Source: Ascaris suum
Lineage: Eukaryota; Nematoda; Chromadorea; Rhabditida; Ascarididae
Reading direction: 5' to 3'
Assembly: GCA_013433145.1 (NCBI GenBank)
Contig: CM024174.1
Span: forward strand, 6,418,336-6,482,335
Length of the DNA stretch: 64,000 bases
Shown here one piece after another: positions 1-21,369 of this stretch; position 1 is the first letter of the stretch, and every line of letters begins with the position of its first letter. The position numbers and the translations under genes were made by a program. Under the pieces are notes generated by a model. The model was not told the origin of the DNA, made no database searches, and saw only the letters and a program-made list of their open reading frames with translations.

Positions 1-8926
<8,926 letters not shown>

Positions 8927-11900
8927 TCATCCGAATCTAGAAGCCAAAGGTGCTGCTGAATCTCTTAATAATTGCGACATATGCCAAAAGATCTGCTTTG
9001 GACGTTTACCAGTAGAGTTGGCGGTGTGCTGCACACAGTGATGATGGTGATGGTGGTGCCTACAGTGCGGTCTCTCCGGTCGATTCTCAGAAGTTGCCTC
9101 TGGGGGTGTACTGTAAGTCCCGTGTGCCTGTTCGCCTGGATCATTATCTCGCTTGTTTCGCCCTTTGGCGTCTTGAGATGACCGTTTTCTGGTTGCACTT
9201 GGCAAGTCACTCGCTGAAATCATTTCGTTGAATATTTCGCCGACCAGTGTATTCATGTAGTCTTGATTCGAATAATGAGATAGCCAAATCCTAAGAGCTT
9301 TCCTTGAACTCCGAAACATTTGCAACGTGGCTGGAGGGTTAGGATGAGCCATTAAACACATCCACACAAACTGCAACTCAGCAGAAGAATATGTAATACT
9401 TATGCAGAAAAGTTGCTCACGGGAGGAAACTGATCCCATTGCAATGCGCAATGACATGCCAAGAGCATCAAGTTCCGAAAAGAGCAACTTTCAGAAGAAT
9501 TACATCCTCTCGGTGTCATTCAGACAGCCGAGCAGTGCATGAGCGTCCTCTCCCCCTCATAACATTGGCAACCTCCTGGCGAGTGCTGGAAGCTTTCAGT
9601 TTCTTGCGCGACCAAACATTTCAACGGCTTTATCCTGACGATCAACGAAATGTCACTAAGGCATTCGCTTATCAATAATAACTTGTTTCTAACTTGATTT
9701 GGAAATTCACTGTCGTTTGAATGCTTGTTTTTATAAACGGTCCATAATTTAATTCTCGTTGCAAGCAGCTTCTGATGCGAATCTTTCACAAACTCTCAGT
9801 GAATATCCTCGTTGAAAAAAGATCAAGCTATCGTTCAGACATTGAAAAGACCCTGAGAAAGCGTGCCTTCAGCAACTCAGTTTCTGTAGGTTTTTTAGTC
9901 AGCAAAATGAGTTGCAACTCATCCATTAACAGAAAGCAAAGCCAGCCGACAAATTCTTTTAGAGGAGAGCAAAGCAAATCTAAATTTTTCAAAGTCGGTG
10001 AAAGGAGTGAGTTGCGAAGAGACAAGGATTTTTAGGTTATGGCGATTTCTTGATTTGGGTTCTGTAGGTTGAAGATTGGTTTATCGTTTCTTATCAGCAC
10101 TTACTGGATCCCTCCATGGATGAGAAAAATCAGTGAAATCCTAACCTTTACGCAAGCAATAAAAGCAGTCATTCCTGCCGATCCTCCAGTACGAGCCGAA
10201 TAACTTTCGTGACTCTGTAGGGAGGATTCTTGTTCGAGAATCCTCTTATTTGAGAATCTCTTCTCCAGACGCCATAAATTTGATTAGGGTTTTATCACGA
10301 CCCATCTTACTTTCAAATAAAAGATATTACTTTTTCCGTAATTTTGAAATTGCTGGAAGTTCTTTCGTTCGTGAAAGAATATAAGCAGCTTAGCTAAGCA
10401 CTTACATTGTGTTATGTTGCTTTCGGCTTTCGATTTCTGCGACAGTGCCGAATCGGATGTTTTGAGGTGCAGTGGTGGCGAATGCATCGAGTGTTCGACT
10501 AACTGCGTATCTATGCCCACACTTAGAATCCCATCTTTCCTCATTGCCTGCAGCGTAATTCATCAGAAGGGAGCTTAGAAATTTCAAACTGCAAGGTCGA
10601 TTTTTTTTCAATTTCCATTAGGTGTTTGTTAATTGCGCAAATTCTTATGTGCGTCATGAAGCATGATACCTTGGAAGCGGCTTTCTGGAGTTGATTATTC
10701 TACATTTTGGACATTAACGGAAATCAAACATCTAGTATCTGATTAGATGCTGTTGATGAGGTAGACGAGTCTGACGGCGAGTGCTACTGAATCACTGGAT
10801 AGGAAGTGGGGACACAGGGGAGTTTCTCCGATTACTCGTCAATTTGTGCAAACTTAGGCAATGACGAAGAGGGTGGAGCGGTTGGCAGCTCATGGAATTC
10901 CGGGGCTTCAAAATGGATGGCGGGATAATGCCATAGCAAGAATCAGAAAGATGTGGTGTTTAGGTGGACCGTATGACCGTAACTTCGGCGATTTTCGCGA
11001 TATGAGTGCAAAAAACTGCTACTGCCCTTAATTCCCCTGCTACTTTCTATTTATAATTCAGAAGCTAGCTAGAGTGACCGAATCCTAGGCGGTTCTGATG
11101 CATTTACGGCCGTTTTTATGGCTTCAGGAAAAAAACCCTACCAGAGGGACCGCTAGTGCAACATTTCTGATCGTTCATTGCTGTTCGAGTCCACGGAGTT
11201 GTGCAATAAATATGATTATTAAAGGTAAGAGCTTGATAAATAATTCACTTCGTTACGTTCGACTGTTATTGCAGGTGACGATACCGGCTTTGCAATATTG
11301 GGCATTGTTAGCTGGGACTGAGTTGAATTCGAGACATTTGCAGTCGATCTATATGGAGAATTTCGTTCCGTGACATTCACGCCCTCCTGAAGAGGTTCTT
11401 CGGCAATTGAGATCAACTTCTCACTATTGCCTGGCAGATTCCATTGCACATGAGCTATAGGTTTGTCACGCTTCTTCTTCCAGTGGTTCCCTTCGTCGTA
11501 TTGTCCTTTGTACTGAAACGTGTAATACTGCATTTAACACAATGGCGCTAGATAGTTAAAAACTCGAGCAGGATGTTTATAGAAACAAAGAGAGGGAGCC
11601 AATGCAGAACCAGTCAGCTATCGAATTCCGGTCTGTGCGCAACGTATGCACAGCATCTCTCGTAACAACAGGCAGCTATTCACGAATTCAGCATTATCAT
11701 AGGGCATCCAATGAGCGTTCAGTGCGACTTGATTTAGCGCGTGAATTCTGTTTAATATACGGCACTGGCATAAATTTGTCACCAGCATAGCGGTTGCATC
11801 TTCGCTATAAACAAGAAGAATCAGGTGCAAAATGCATCAGGCAGCTACATAATGGATATGTGCAATGGCCTCCTTCGGAATGTTTGTTTGTCATCGCTGC

Positions 11901-12139
11901 TTGTTATCAGGATAAGGATCTTTAAGAGGTCTGGAAGATTTGGCTGCAATAGCAGGTCAACCAGACTTGGAGATGGGTGAGTGGTTTTGTTTGGATAGAT
12001 GGAATTCTACAGCAGTTACCTCTTGGAATCCACCGCCCCAGCTTGTACTTCTCCACAGCCCATTCTGTTTTGCGTTTCGCACTCGCTCGCTGCACTCTTC
12101 GAACTGACGCAAACGACGTAAGCGTGCACTTTTCAGAGA
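8927..12139 (-). CDS. Unrecognised multi-exon gene with His-rich C-terminal exon
   Basis: I do not recognise this protein. A phase-compatible exon chain on the minus strand is: 12139-12020 (TTGTTGCAG acceptor, GTAACT donor; basic, RLRRLRQFEE and WRSTSWGGGFQE), 11512-11257 (CGTTTCAG acceptor, GTAACG donor; YKGQYDEGNHWKKKRDK, then Ser/Thr/Asn-rich), 10547-10406 (CTGCAG acceptor, GTAAGT donor; RTLDAFATTAPQNIRFGTV), about 10213-10152 (HESYSARTGGSAGMTAF, donor GTTAGG), and a long last exon 9487-8927. That exon is 186 codons open, with a helical Leu/Trp-rich first half (WMCLMAHPNPPATLQMFRSS, RIWLSHYSNQDYMNTLV), then a polar, disordered tail containing seven consecutive His (around 9051) and a TGA stop. 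Upstream exons with the start were not found. The splice sites at 12020, 11512, 11257 and 10406 are better than those of several certain genes here. The exon 10213 junction is the weakest step, so this could be two genes. Confidence 0.42.
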
Positions 12140-12493
12140 CTGCAACAATCTTGCTCATAATACAATTTAAAAAGATAATTATATGGCTTTATTTTAGAGG
12201 AAAAGGAGAGGCGAACAGAACTGGCACAACCTCACGCTCAGCATCAGAGCACGTGCTCGAGCTAATGGCTACTGGACTGTGGAAAAAAGTAGTGCACTAC
12301 TAATGTTGTTGTAGTATGCATCTGCAGAAAAGCTGAGAAAGGTGGTGTTTTGAGCAAACCAGAAACCGCGTATATCTCTGGTGCGGATGGGGAAATTGAT
12401 ATCCTATGCATTACCTTCATACTGCAGCAAAGCATAAAACAACAATGAAAGCTGAATAAAGCTCTTTCCACGTTCAGGTGCTTCAACATTCCT

Positions 12494-12508
12494 CCCCCCC
12501 CCCCCCCC
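12494..12508. repeat. Poly-C run
   Basis: Fifteen C residues followed by GCGCCCCG, in non-coding sequence. Confidence 0.95.
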
Positions 12509-12649
12509 GCGCCCCGAAGGAATATGGCATCTGTTACATTCTGCTGCAGTGGGTGGATTTTTAAGCGCATTCGTAGATGAAAAGATAATGCTATGCAGAT
12601 TGGGGCGGCAAACATTGTTTCATAAAGTGCTTGAGGTAGTGTCTCGTCT

Positions 12650-12800
12650 ATGCGCATATATGTCTGCGTGTGTCTGTCCGTTCATCCAAAAGTTTAAGCT
12701 CGGAAACCGCTAAAGCCAGAGCTATGAAATTCGATGAATATATTGCACATCATAGGAAGACCTCTTCCGTCAACACTCAAACTCATCGATCAGCTTTGAG
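12650..12800 (+). repeat. Decayed interspersed repeat with TGTCTGTCCG motif
   Basis: GTGTGTCTGTCCGTTCATCC is followed by GCTCGGAAACCGCTAAAGCC and then AGCTATGAAATTCGATGAAT. This order (TGTCTGTCCG run, then AACCGCTAAAGCC, then ATGAAATTCGATG) resembles a degenerate dispersed repeat seen across invertebrate genomes. A partly matching stretch follows at 14080. Confidence 0.4.
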
Positions 12801-14029
12801 ATCAGTTGCAGACATTAAAAGACATATGTAAATTTGCATGCGTTCTGTAATCGATCGCATTTTCTTCGAGTATCGGTCGAGTGGCAAAAAAAGCGAATCT
12901 TCCATAAGAAATTGGTGCTAGCAATTGGGCAGATTGAAATATGCGCGCCTTTCAATTATTTTTTAGCAATTCATTAAACCGACCGGTCAATTTAATGGAT
13001 TCACGAAAGTGGATGTCCTAATATCTCTAGCTTCGCCTCATTTTTTCCTTTGAATCCCTCGTATTCGAATTCAGCAATCATTAAATCATCAAATATTTAA
13101 TTGAATCAGACATAGCACTGAAGCAGTCTGAAATCTTGTGCATGGAGACGAGTTAATACTGTGAACAGTAAACTGAATAAGTTACCGAGAAATAATGAGA
13201 CATGTGCAGCAGTACATTCATTCCTTTTTTGATGCGACCACACGTGCAAGTTTTCCGCAAAGGTCGTTCTTTGAACCCACCCAATGCAGAATGTGTGTAA
13301 ACTTTAGGCAATCTGTAAATGTCCGCAACTCATTTCGATGTTGATCGAGCGGCTCGAAAGATAACACTACGCGAACAAATTTCTCAACTCTAGCTTCATG
13401 TTGAAAGTACTCGATAGACCGACACAGACGCACACATACATTCACTGTATATGTAGCGCTTTTTGGAAGCAAATTTGTTGCGAAGTGTGAAATTGTTAAT
13501 GCTGGAGACTTCTGTATTTATCCAAGGCATCAACCCGAAAATTTAGGAAAATGCATTGCAAAAAATTTGCGTGAAACACACGTGATATTTGCGTTCACAC
13601 TTTTTCGATCACACAATGTTTTTGCCAGAATTTGCTCTCTCTTCTTCTGTGCTTTGGCCTTAAGCTATTTACACGAGGACTTAAATGAATTGATAGTAGT
13701 TCATAGGTGAGTAGATATCATCACATTCAGCAAGCAACTTGTCGCCCACATATTGGCTCAAAAAACGGTCGTGTGCCCTTTATGAAGACAACACAGTCAA
13801 CTCCCTCAACGAGTTTACATATTGCATCAGTAAGCTTCATCCGCCTAATAAAAACAACGAGATAAGTGAAAAATAGAATATAGGGATAGAGCTGAATGAT
13901 ATCAAGCTAGAGCATGCGAAGGAATTTTTCTAATTGCAACACATGCTTTTATTGTGTGATTTTTTTTCGGGTGGCATTTTCAAAGCATCGAGCATTTTCC
14001 CACCCATAGCAAATTATGAGAGGTCGCGC

Positions 14030-14130
14030 CTGCGAGCGTGTGTGCATGCGTCATCCTTTCGAGCTTGTTCCAATATGACAATGGCTAAAGCTGAACTTTT
14101 GAAACTTGGTTGATATAATCGCTATTTATC
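14030..14130 (+). repeat. Second diverged copy of the same repeat type
   Basis: GCGTGTGTGCATGCGTCATC, then GGCTAAAGCTGAACTTTTGA and AACTTGGTTGATATA. It lines up with the 12.7-kb copy from GCTAAAGC onward but is strongly diverged. Confidence 0.28.
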
Positions 14131-14379
14131 TATATGTTGTTCGATAACAATTGATGTGGAATTTGGCGTTGAATTATCGGTTTCGAAAAATTTATGCACA
14201 CTTAAGTGTATCACAAGTTCTCAGATTGCAAAAACACGCAGGAAGAAGTGAAGTAGCCTGCTAGAGGAATTGGTAGCATATATGCCTATGCGGTTCTATT
14301 TATTACACGCACCAAATTTTAAAGCACTTCACTCTTTTTGAAATTGAGAAATCAAACTAGAAGTTGTTGTAAGAGGTCA

Positions 14380-14535
14380 CCATGTAATGTACGTATCCAT
14401 ATAACATCCATCGTACTCCGTGTATCTTTGATTCGGACGTTCCAGAACTGAAATTGCTCCACAGACAGGCATACAAACAGACACATGTACACCGACAAGC
14501 ACACAGACACGTGCAGATGCACGTTGCAAACGCAA
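14380..14535 (-). repeat. CAGACA-rich stretch, possible inverted relative of the repeat
   Basis: The plus strand holds repeated ACAGACAGGC, AAACAGACAC and ACACAGACACG blocks, i.e. TGTCTG-type motifs on the minus strand. It may be an inverted, older copy of the same family. Confidence 0.25.
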
Positions 14536-15070
14536 ATTTCTGAGAGCCTAAAACGATTCCTTTGTGAAAGATTGTGCTGTCGATTAGGCTAACTATAAAT
14601 ATACGGTTGATATTTTTTATTATTTGTCAGCAATTTATGAAATTAGTTGACCTGACCACTGAGAATGTAAAAACTCCTTTTTCAACTCCTTTGGCGCATT
14701 ATTCCATTTACTTCAAGTAAACGTCCATTACCACAATGAAAAATGAGGCAAATTCTAGAAATCGCGAAAGATTACTATGCAGTACTGAAGAGAGCTAACA
14801 AATAATTCTTCGTCGTTGTAAAAAACAATAGCAGCCTCAATAGTAATTTCAAATGAGATCGTTCGAACGAGGATACGAGTTTCGTGAGTTATGTGCTCTT
14901 CACTTTCACTCCCCTTCAGTGTTTCATTATTTTATTAAGTTTAAAATCACTGAAGTGACTTCTACCTGCGGTCCGCTCTAGCTCAAATTGTGAACTCATC
15001 TGCGACAATGGAACATGCTAATAAAAAGCTAGCACCTTACTATTTTCTTTCAGTTAATATTGAAGATTAC

Positions 15071-16837
15071 TCACCCCAGCAAGAACGTTGTTAAGACAAA
15101 TAACTCGCTACTGGGCTGCAAAAGAATTAATTACCTGTAAGTATAAGCAGCATTTTATGACGACGAAGAAAAGGTAGAACTGGAAAGCTGCCAATATGAG
15201 AAGAAGAGTAGCTAGCCACATTCGTTCCAGCATTGACTGCAGCTAAAGAAAGCTTCAGAAGATATCGAAGGTATGTAGCGATTTTTTAAAAATTTTCGGG
15301 AGAGCTCACTTCACGCCAGCTATCTCATCCATAGGCGAAATAATTCAGGAATTCTGTGCCTTTTTCCCTCTTCTTACAGAACTTGTGCATACGTCAACCT
15401 GATAAGTAAGTTCCTGCTGCAGGGAAGAGGAGAGAGGAAGGACAGCATTTTTGACGCTCAAATGCCTGTTCTGGAGGGACCGATAAGCATAGAAAAAGCA
15501 AAGTTCGAAATGGAATCCTAACACGCTTCGGCGATCTCGTCGAATCTTCCTCCTCCGTGAGAAATTTCTACATGAACCTACGAATGAAATGCCAAAATAT
15601 GTGCGTTATTAACATCACTGATTGGGATATGAAGCGAAGCACGAAGTACTATGATGTCAGTATCGATGTTTTATTCCTCAGATAATCGTGGTGACAGCCT
15701 AATGAGAGCTTAAAAGATTGGCTTGAGTGGTTCACGCGCCAGTGTCTGATGGACTGCAGCTGCGAACAAAAGAGTAATATAAAACAAATCAACCCGGTAC
15801 ATCACCGCTAGCTCTAACCGTGAATGATTGGCTCAATGCAGTTGTCTTTGCAAAATTTTGACTCCACGGGGCAAATGCTAGCATTCTCTATAGAATAGTG
15901 CTGCTACTTCACATCTTTTCACAGATTACAACAGTCTAAAGAACGTCAGTCTTTCTCGTTCTCTGAGCCAGAAAATGTGAGTGTTGAATTAAGAAACCAA
16001 GAAATAGAATTTTCTTCATAGGGTGCTATTTTTCCAAAGCATCATATTTGTGCATTCGAAGCGAGCAATTAAATATATCTTTAAGCAATAGAAAGAGCCC
16101 ATGAGATGCATACGCTTTTCACCTCGCTGCATCTCTCATTTCAGTTAAACCATAGCAGATGGATGTGCTGTCACTGAAATGAACTTTGAAAATAATGATC
16201 CAATCAATTAAAGTGTCAGACGATAATGAACATTCAGAAGAGATAAAAACGACGATTTTTGGCTGTCTGCCAAGGTGTGCTGAGTTTACGACATTGATTT
16301 TCTTCTGAAATCAATTATAATCGCATTCTCAAAGAGAGGACACAGTAGACGATGTTACTGCTTGCAAGTACAACCCTGTTGGTGACTGCACGCCGTCGTT
16401 GTTTATTCTCTAGGGGACTGCTAACTCTGTGACTTTCCTGTCCACTACATTAAGATGCTGAAATTGCACAAAAAATCTTACCCTAAATTCATTATTTTGT
16501 ACATATAAATCACCGTAAACATAGCTCCACGCATAGAGAAAAAAATACGCAAGTGAGAATAAAAGACAAATTCCTTGCACGACGAGATGCGGCAGCACCA
16601 TCGTTGTGGACTTCTTAATGATGCCAATAAAAAGCAGCAATATCTGAAAAAAGAGACAGTAAGTGTTGATTCATTCAGCAAACGACAGCTGCTTGAACAA
16701 CCAAATAAACATCGCAAGGCATTCAAATTCTTATGCTTATTAAAGATTTCGGCTTGGCAGGATTTTCTACAATAACTGCTTTATTTTGAAATGCTACCGA
16801 TAAGTCCCTTGAGCATTAATTACTTCCAAGTAACAAG

Positions 16838-16868
<31 letters not shown>

Positions 16869-17743
16869 ATATTCGCAGGAAGAAAAGAATTATATAAAAG
16901 TGAAAGTAAACAACTTACACATAAGAATATGAGTGCCAACAATAAAGCAAGAACATAATCTCCAGCAAGAGTCCAATCAAAATGAGAGAAATTCCTTAGA
17001 AGGCAATCCTCAAAAAGCCTTAAAAAATTTTTTAAACAAATAGTTAAACAGTTCACACAGCTTAAGAATATTGGTTGACGGACGCACCTTGTTAGCACTT
17101 AGCATTTTTTTCGCTGGGACTATCGTTTCCCGGTAATGTCAATGAAGAAGTTAGCTGGATGCTGCAGTTAACTGCCATTAAATGAAACTTTTATATTTTC
17201 GCTTTTGAATCCTTCCTTTCTTACATCCTAGCTCTTTAATCCTAAACTCTTTAATTCACTTTATCTTGTGCACAACTGGTAACACTGATTGCAGTAGAGG
17301 GCGCTCATATTTTGTGTATATGCAGAAAGCAGTAAAATAATATGAATTTTGAGAACACGTGGCAATATTGCCACATTTTATGCCCTGAGCTTATGTATTT
17401 GATGGCAACAGCTTCATTTGATAAATATCCACTGAGATATCCACTAGAAATCCATGTCCATGCTAGGCAGATATTCATAACTTTAGTTAAAATCAGCGTT
17501 GCATAGGATGACTATTGACTCAAACCTCGAGAAATAGGACTGAGATGTTTTGCATTCGTTGAGAGTATTCTTGAGGATTATTTTCTTGACGACACCACTC
17601 AACAAGAGGATAACACCAATAAGCTCGAGCAATCCAAGTGCAAATGTGCCATGTTTGATATGGCAACAATTACAGCACGTCCCCTCGTTATCACTTTTCG
17701 TTGTGGTCGTAGCACGTGCTGCTATTTGCAACATATTTCTCAT
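15071..17743 (-). CDS. Four-transmembrane LAPTM-like nematode membrane protein
   Basis: Predicted small integral membrane protein of about 210 aa. Exons: 17743-17526, 17018-16919, 16643-16482, about 15242-15136 and 15115-15071; phases are consistent and the last exon ends in TGA. It starts with a short polar N-terminus and a Cys motif (GTCCNCCHIKHGT), followed by four hydrophobic helices: FALGLLELIGVILLLSGVV, DYVLALLLALIFLC continuing into ILLLFIGIIKK, MVLPHLVVQGICLLFSLAYF, and MWLATLLLILAAF onward in exon 4. The CC-x-CC-H-K-TG-like start followed by four helices is typical of nematode LAPTM-like proteins of endosomal or lysosomal membranes; this is family resemblance only, and function is unknown. 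By my count exon 4 is 107 nt whereas its open frame needs 108, so its boundaries are good to about one base. The first Met (17743) is a choice between two close ATGs (also 17734). Confidence 0.72.
16838..16871. repeat. (TAAA)n microsatellite
   Basis: About eight tandem TAAA units inside the intron between exons 2 and 3 of the four-transmembrane gene. Confidence 0.9.
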
Positions 17744-20700
17744 TGATAGAATATACTCTTTGATGAGTTTTCGCAATATAGCACACTTGGTAGAAGGTTG
17801 TAGATGTAGGCACAGCCGCGATCGATCGAGGAATAACCCCGTTGCTATTAGACTTCACTGGAAAATAAACAGTTAAGGACATATGAAATCAAATTATCTG
17901 TTGGTTTCTTTTCATTAATAACCTCACGGTGGATGACGCTGATTTAAGTTGTGAATTACTTTGGGCATCTCCAACAAAAAGCATTTTGATTTGCATTCGA
18001 CGCTTGTCAAATGGAGTAACATAAAATAGTCTAACAGACATGCAAATATGTAACCTCGAAGAGCCTAGGCGTGGAAAAGCATTTGAACATATCAATTACA
18101 ATAAAGACGCGTTATATAATCAGTGATAAAGTAGCACAGTCGACTGTTCTTCAAAAATATTGATTCAATGCTGAAAGCCAATTTCTGATTTTTCCCTTCC
18201 GATTGTTCAGAGATTTGAGACTTTCCAATCGCCTCACCAGTTCAATAAACCACTAAAACCACTAATAAACAATAAAACACGTTCAAGAACAGATCCAGTG
18301 TGGATGATATCCACTAAATTTCTAAACTTTGCTAGTAGGGTCGAAACTACCCAACAGACAGTCAAGTATACACATTACATAACTATGCACGGTTGCGTCT
18401 TTGCTAAAGCAAATATGCAAAAGCACGTAAAATCGTTTTGGAGGAAAGAAAAACGTCGAAGGTTCTCTGAAGTCATCTCTGTGTAGGTGTACGTAGTTGC
18501 ACTATTCAACCTATGTTTGCAGACGTTTCTCTTTGAACATTCAGAAATTTGATGTTTCCTCTGAAATTTCATTGCCTTTGTTCGATTTTGTCGTCTTTGG
18601 TGATCGCTTCGAGTGATGATTTATCGTAATTTCGCTACGACAAAACAACTGCAGCGATGTGCCAGCCGACTAACAACATTTCCTCTTTTTGCGGCATACT
18701 CTCGTACACTAATATATTACGTTAGTGTTCATCTATTTATAAACAGATTGATAAACAATAAGTGCGCCGCCCATCAAAAAAGCAACGAGCGTTCAAATGA
18801 CCCAAAAAAAATTAATGTATGACAAATGTTTATGAGTATTGAATGGCTTCATCAAAACGCCATCCAGCTATCGACCCAAACGAGTTTTGAGGAAATTGTG
18901 GTTGTATGGCGCACTTGAGAGTTCACTTAGAATTGCAAGATTCGCTTGATATTGTCTTGAAGAGCTACCTGAGTTTGGTGCATATGCTATGCGGAAATTT
19001 AGCTATGTACTGCGAAAGCATCATATGCTGCAGCATGTGCTATAAGATAACTCTCTATTGCGTATTGTAAATTAATACAAAAATAGCATTTAGCAGTTAA
19101 GCCACTTCCTACGCAAATATCTTTACTCAGTAGTTGGGCGATATTTGCAGTTTCCAGAGGAGATGAAGTGACGCAAAAGTTGCAAACCCCTTTCTTTGAT
19201 GTTTTGATTTTTCTGGACCAGAAGAGCGAAAAGGCAACTTCTCGAGAGCAACTAACGAAGCACATCTTTCGTTCTCATGCCCTGAAGTCAGATTTTTAGA
19301 AAATAAGGACTACACTGACTTCGTGTCTATGCGTACGTGTAGACGCGTTCGTTATGCGTCTATTTGTTTCATCGGTATTTTTTACTCACTTAGCGTGACG
19401 ATGAAACCTTAAAGGCGAACCAATGGGGGTTGCTTTTTAGAATGCACTCTCATTCCAGTTAACCAGTTGCTTTATGAGCTAGCTCTACCTGAGGTTCAGA
19501 GGTTATGTGCTTTGCGTGAGTAGTCGGTAATTGCTGGCTGGCTAGAAAGCTGGAGGCTATTTCAATTTCGCTGCAACGGATTTGATTTGGCAGTGTGAGT
19601 GCCGACGATGCCAAAGGCTGGCTAGCCTCATTATCACGTCGGCTCGTATTAGGACGCCTATTCCATCGCTCTCTTCACATTCCCACTTATTTGAACTGCT
19701 GTGCTATACATGTCCTCATCTTGGGGAGAGAGGGGGAGGGAGAGGGAAGGAAAGCTTTCGACATTTTTCTTTCAAAATCCATGAACGCCTCACGTAAATT
19801 CTACTTCACACGCAATAAGACCAGTAAAATGCGACCTCTAACACCTTCGTATCCGCGTTAAATTTTAAATGCGAAGAATGAGAGGCCATATTCAAGTTGG
19901 ATTTTGCCAGCTTGTTCGATAGCGTAGCAGCAATTTTTTTGCGTTTAAAGGGTTTGCTCCTCAAACCGAGACAACTGAAGCCTCAGTAGCCAGTGAGAGT
20001 GATGAGAGAACAAAAAATGACTGACATTTGAAAAGAAATTTCAAAAAATCGATAAATAGGAAAGAAAGAACGTTTCTACATGCAAAGTGATCACTCTTCT
20101 CACCACTATACAGAAGTGAAGCAGTCAATAATTGTGCTGTTATACAATTAGAAGTCGTTTTATTTCTAGTCATTAACAGCACTGGGAATACGACCTAAAT
20201 TCAACGTTCATTCGTTGCGGTACAAATAACTTACTGTACGCAAATTGAAAGTCAAATATTCCTTGAAAGTAAGCAATGAACCAAACTAATAAAGTAGTTT
20301 TGACAATTGCAATTTATATGCAAAATTTTTATGATCATTGGGCTCTGCATCTAAGAAAGTAATATGTGAGGAGGAAAGAGACTACAGAGTTTGGAATAGG
20401 AGATTTTTTTCAATTAGAAAAAAATAACTGTATGGTTTCACTGACAAGTATAAAAAGCAGAAAAATTATGAAGCATTAAAAGTTTCTGTTTCAATGAGGT
20501 AAATGATAAGGAATGCGATGTCTCCGATGTCAGCGATGCATTCGATTTACGACATACTCAATGCATTTTCTTTAGATCCTTTGTTTCAGCTGTTGAGAGA
20601 TAGCCATATTTTACATTGCATTCAGTAGATTCTTATGCATGTGCCTTTAAATGTGGTCGATTTCGATTTTCCCGGAAATCCTCTGAAAACTTCGAAGAAA

Positions 20701-20869
20701 AAAATTAGCTAACAATTTCAAGTTTCAACGAAGGATATCGTAAGATTAAGACGAATTTACGTTAAATGCCAACAATGACTACAGTTAGAGTGATGTGAGA
20801 ACGAAAGTTCTATTGGGAGTGATTATGCGGCACACATAGCACAAAAGTCGAAGATTTGATTAATTTCAG
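17744..20869. other. No supported gene
   Basis: A plus-strand frame at 19595-19861 follows a TTTGGCAG acceptor and could be an exon of the 20.9-kb candidate, but two frames are open there and neither resembles a known protein. The rest is A+T-rich. Confidence 0.5.
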
Positions 20870-21369
20870 TTGCCTCTAGATGACATCAATTCAAAGCAAG
20901 TTGATGAAGCAAAGATATTTACAACGTCAGCAGCATCTAATTACCTTTCAAAGACTATCACGTAGTGCTAGAAGTCGTTTACTTTACTTCGCTATTCTCC
21001 ATTTTGCTTCCAGAATTGACATTTTGTGCCATTTCTCTTATCTAAGTTGCACCAGTAGAAGAGCAACACTTCCGTTCATTTTAATGATTGCATTTCAGAA
21101 ACGATGTGAAAATTTTATACTATTAGCGATTAGCGAAAGTCATCGAGATTCATTAATGATGCCTGCGAAGAACGAAAGGCGGCTAGCGTGTACCATTCGA
21201 GAAGTTTACTTGCAAGGTAAGAAACTAACGTTTTACAAGAAACATGGTTGAACTTACACGTTGAACACGAAGCAGATCGAGTCGTGCACAAGACTTCGAT
21301 GTTTTCCTCATTATTTTAACAGATAGCAATTTCAATGTTCGAAAGTCTCTAGTATTTTCAGTTATTTAA
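20870..21369 (+). CDS. Possible three-exon gene fragment, unrecognised
   Basis: Three segments on the plus strand join in phase: 20870-20961 (acceptor TTAATTTCAG; LPLDDINSKQVDEAKIFTTS, donor AC/GTAGTG), 21014-21216 (acceptor TTTTGCTTCCAG; ends RRLACTIREVYLQ with donor CAAG/GTAAGA) and 21323-21369 (acceptor TTTTAACAG; DSNFNVRKSLVFSVI then TAA). The second segment also contains an internal GCATTTCAG acceptor at 21096 in the same frame, so a further short intron may be present. No domain was recognised and no upstream exon with a start was found. The support is splice-site quality and phase only. Confidence 0.25.

Larger units (their letters stand above)
12801..15070. other. Gene-free region with repeat remnants
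   Basis: Apart from the repeat-like stretches listed separately, nothing is recognised. An 84-codon minus-strand frame at 13218-13472 has no supporting splice sites. Confidence 0.55.

Noticed and set aside
10860..10980. Fragment suggestive of a retroelement or transposase remnant
   Set aside because: A short open piece with basic residues but no catalytic motif; too little to call.
11618..11830. Possible extra exon between the first two exons of the unknown 8.9-12.1 kb gene
   Set aside because: Its acceptor phase leads to an early stop, while skipping it joins 12020 to 11512 in frame.
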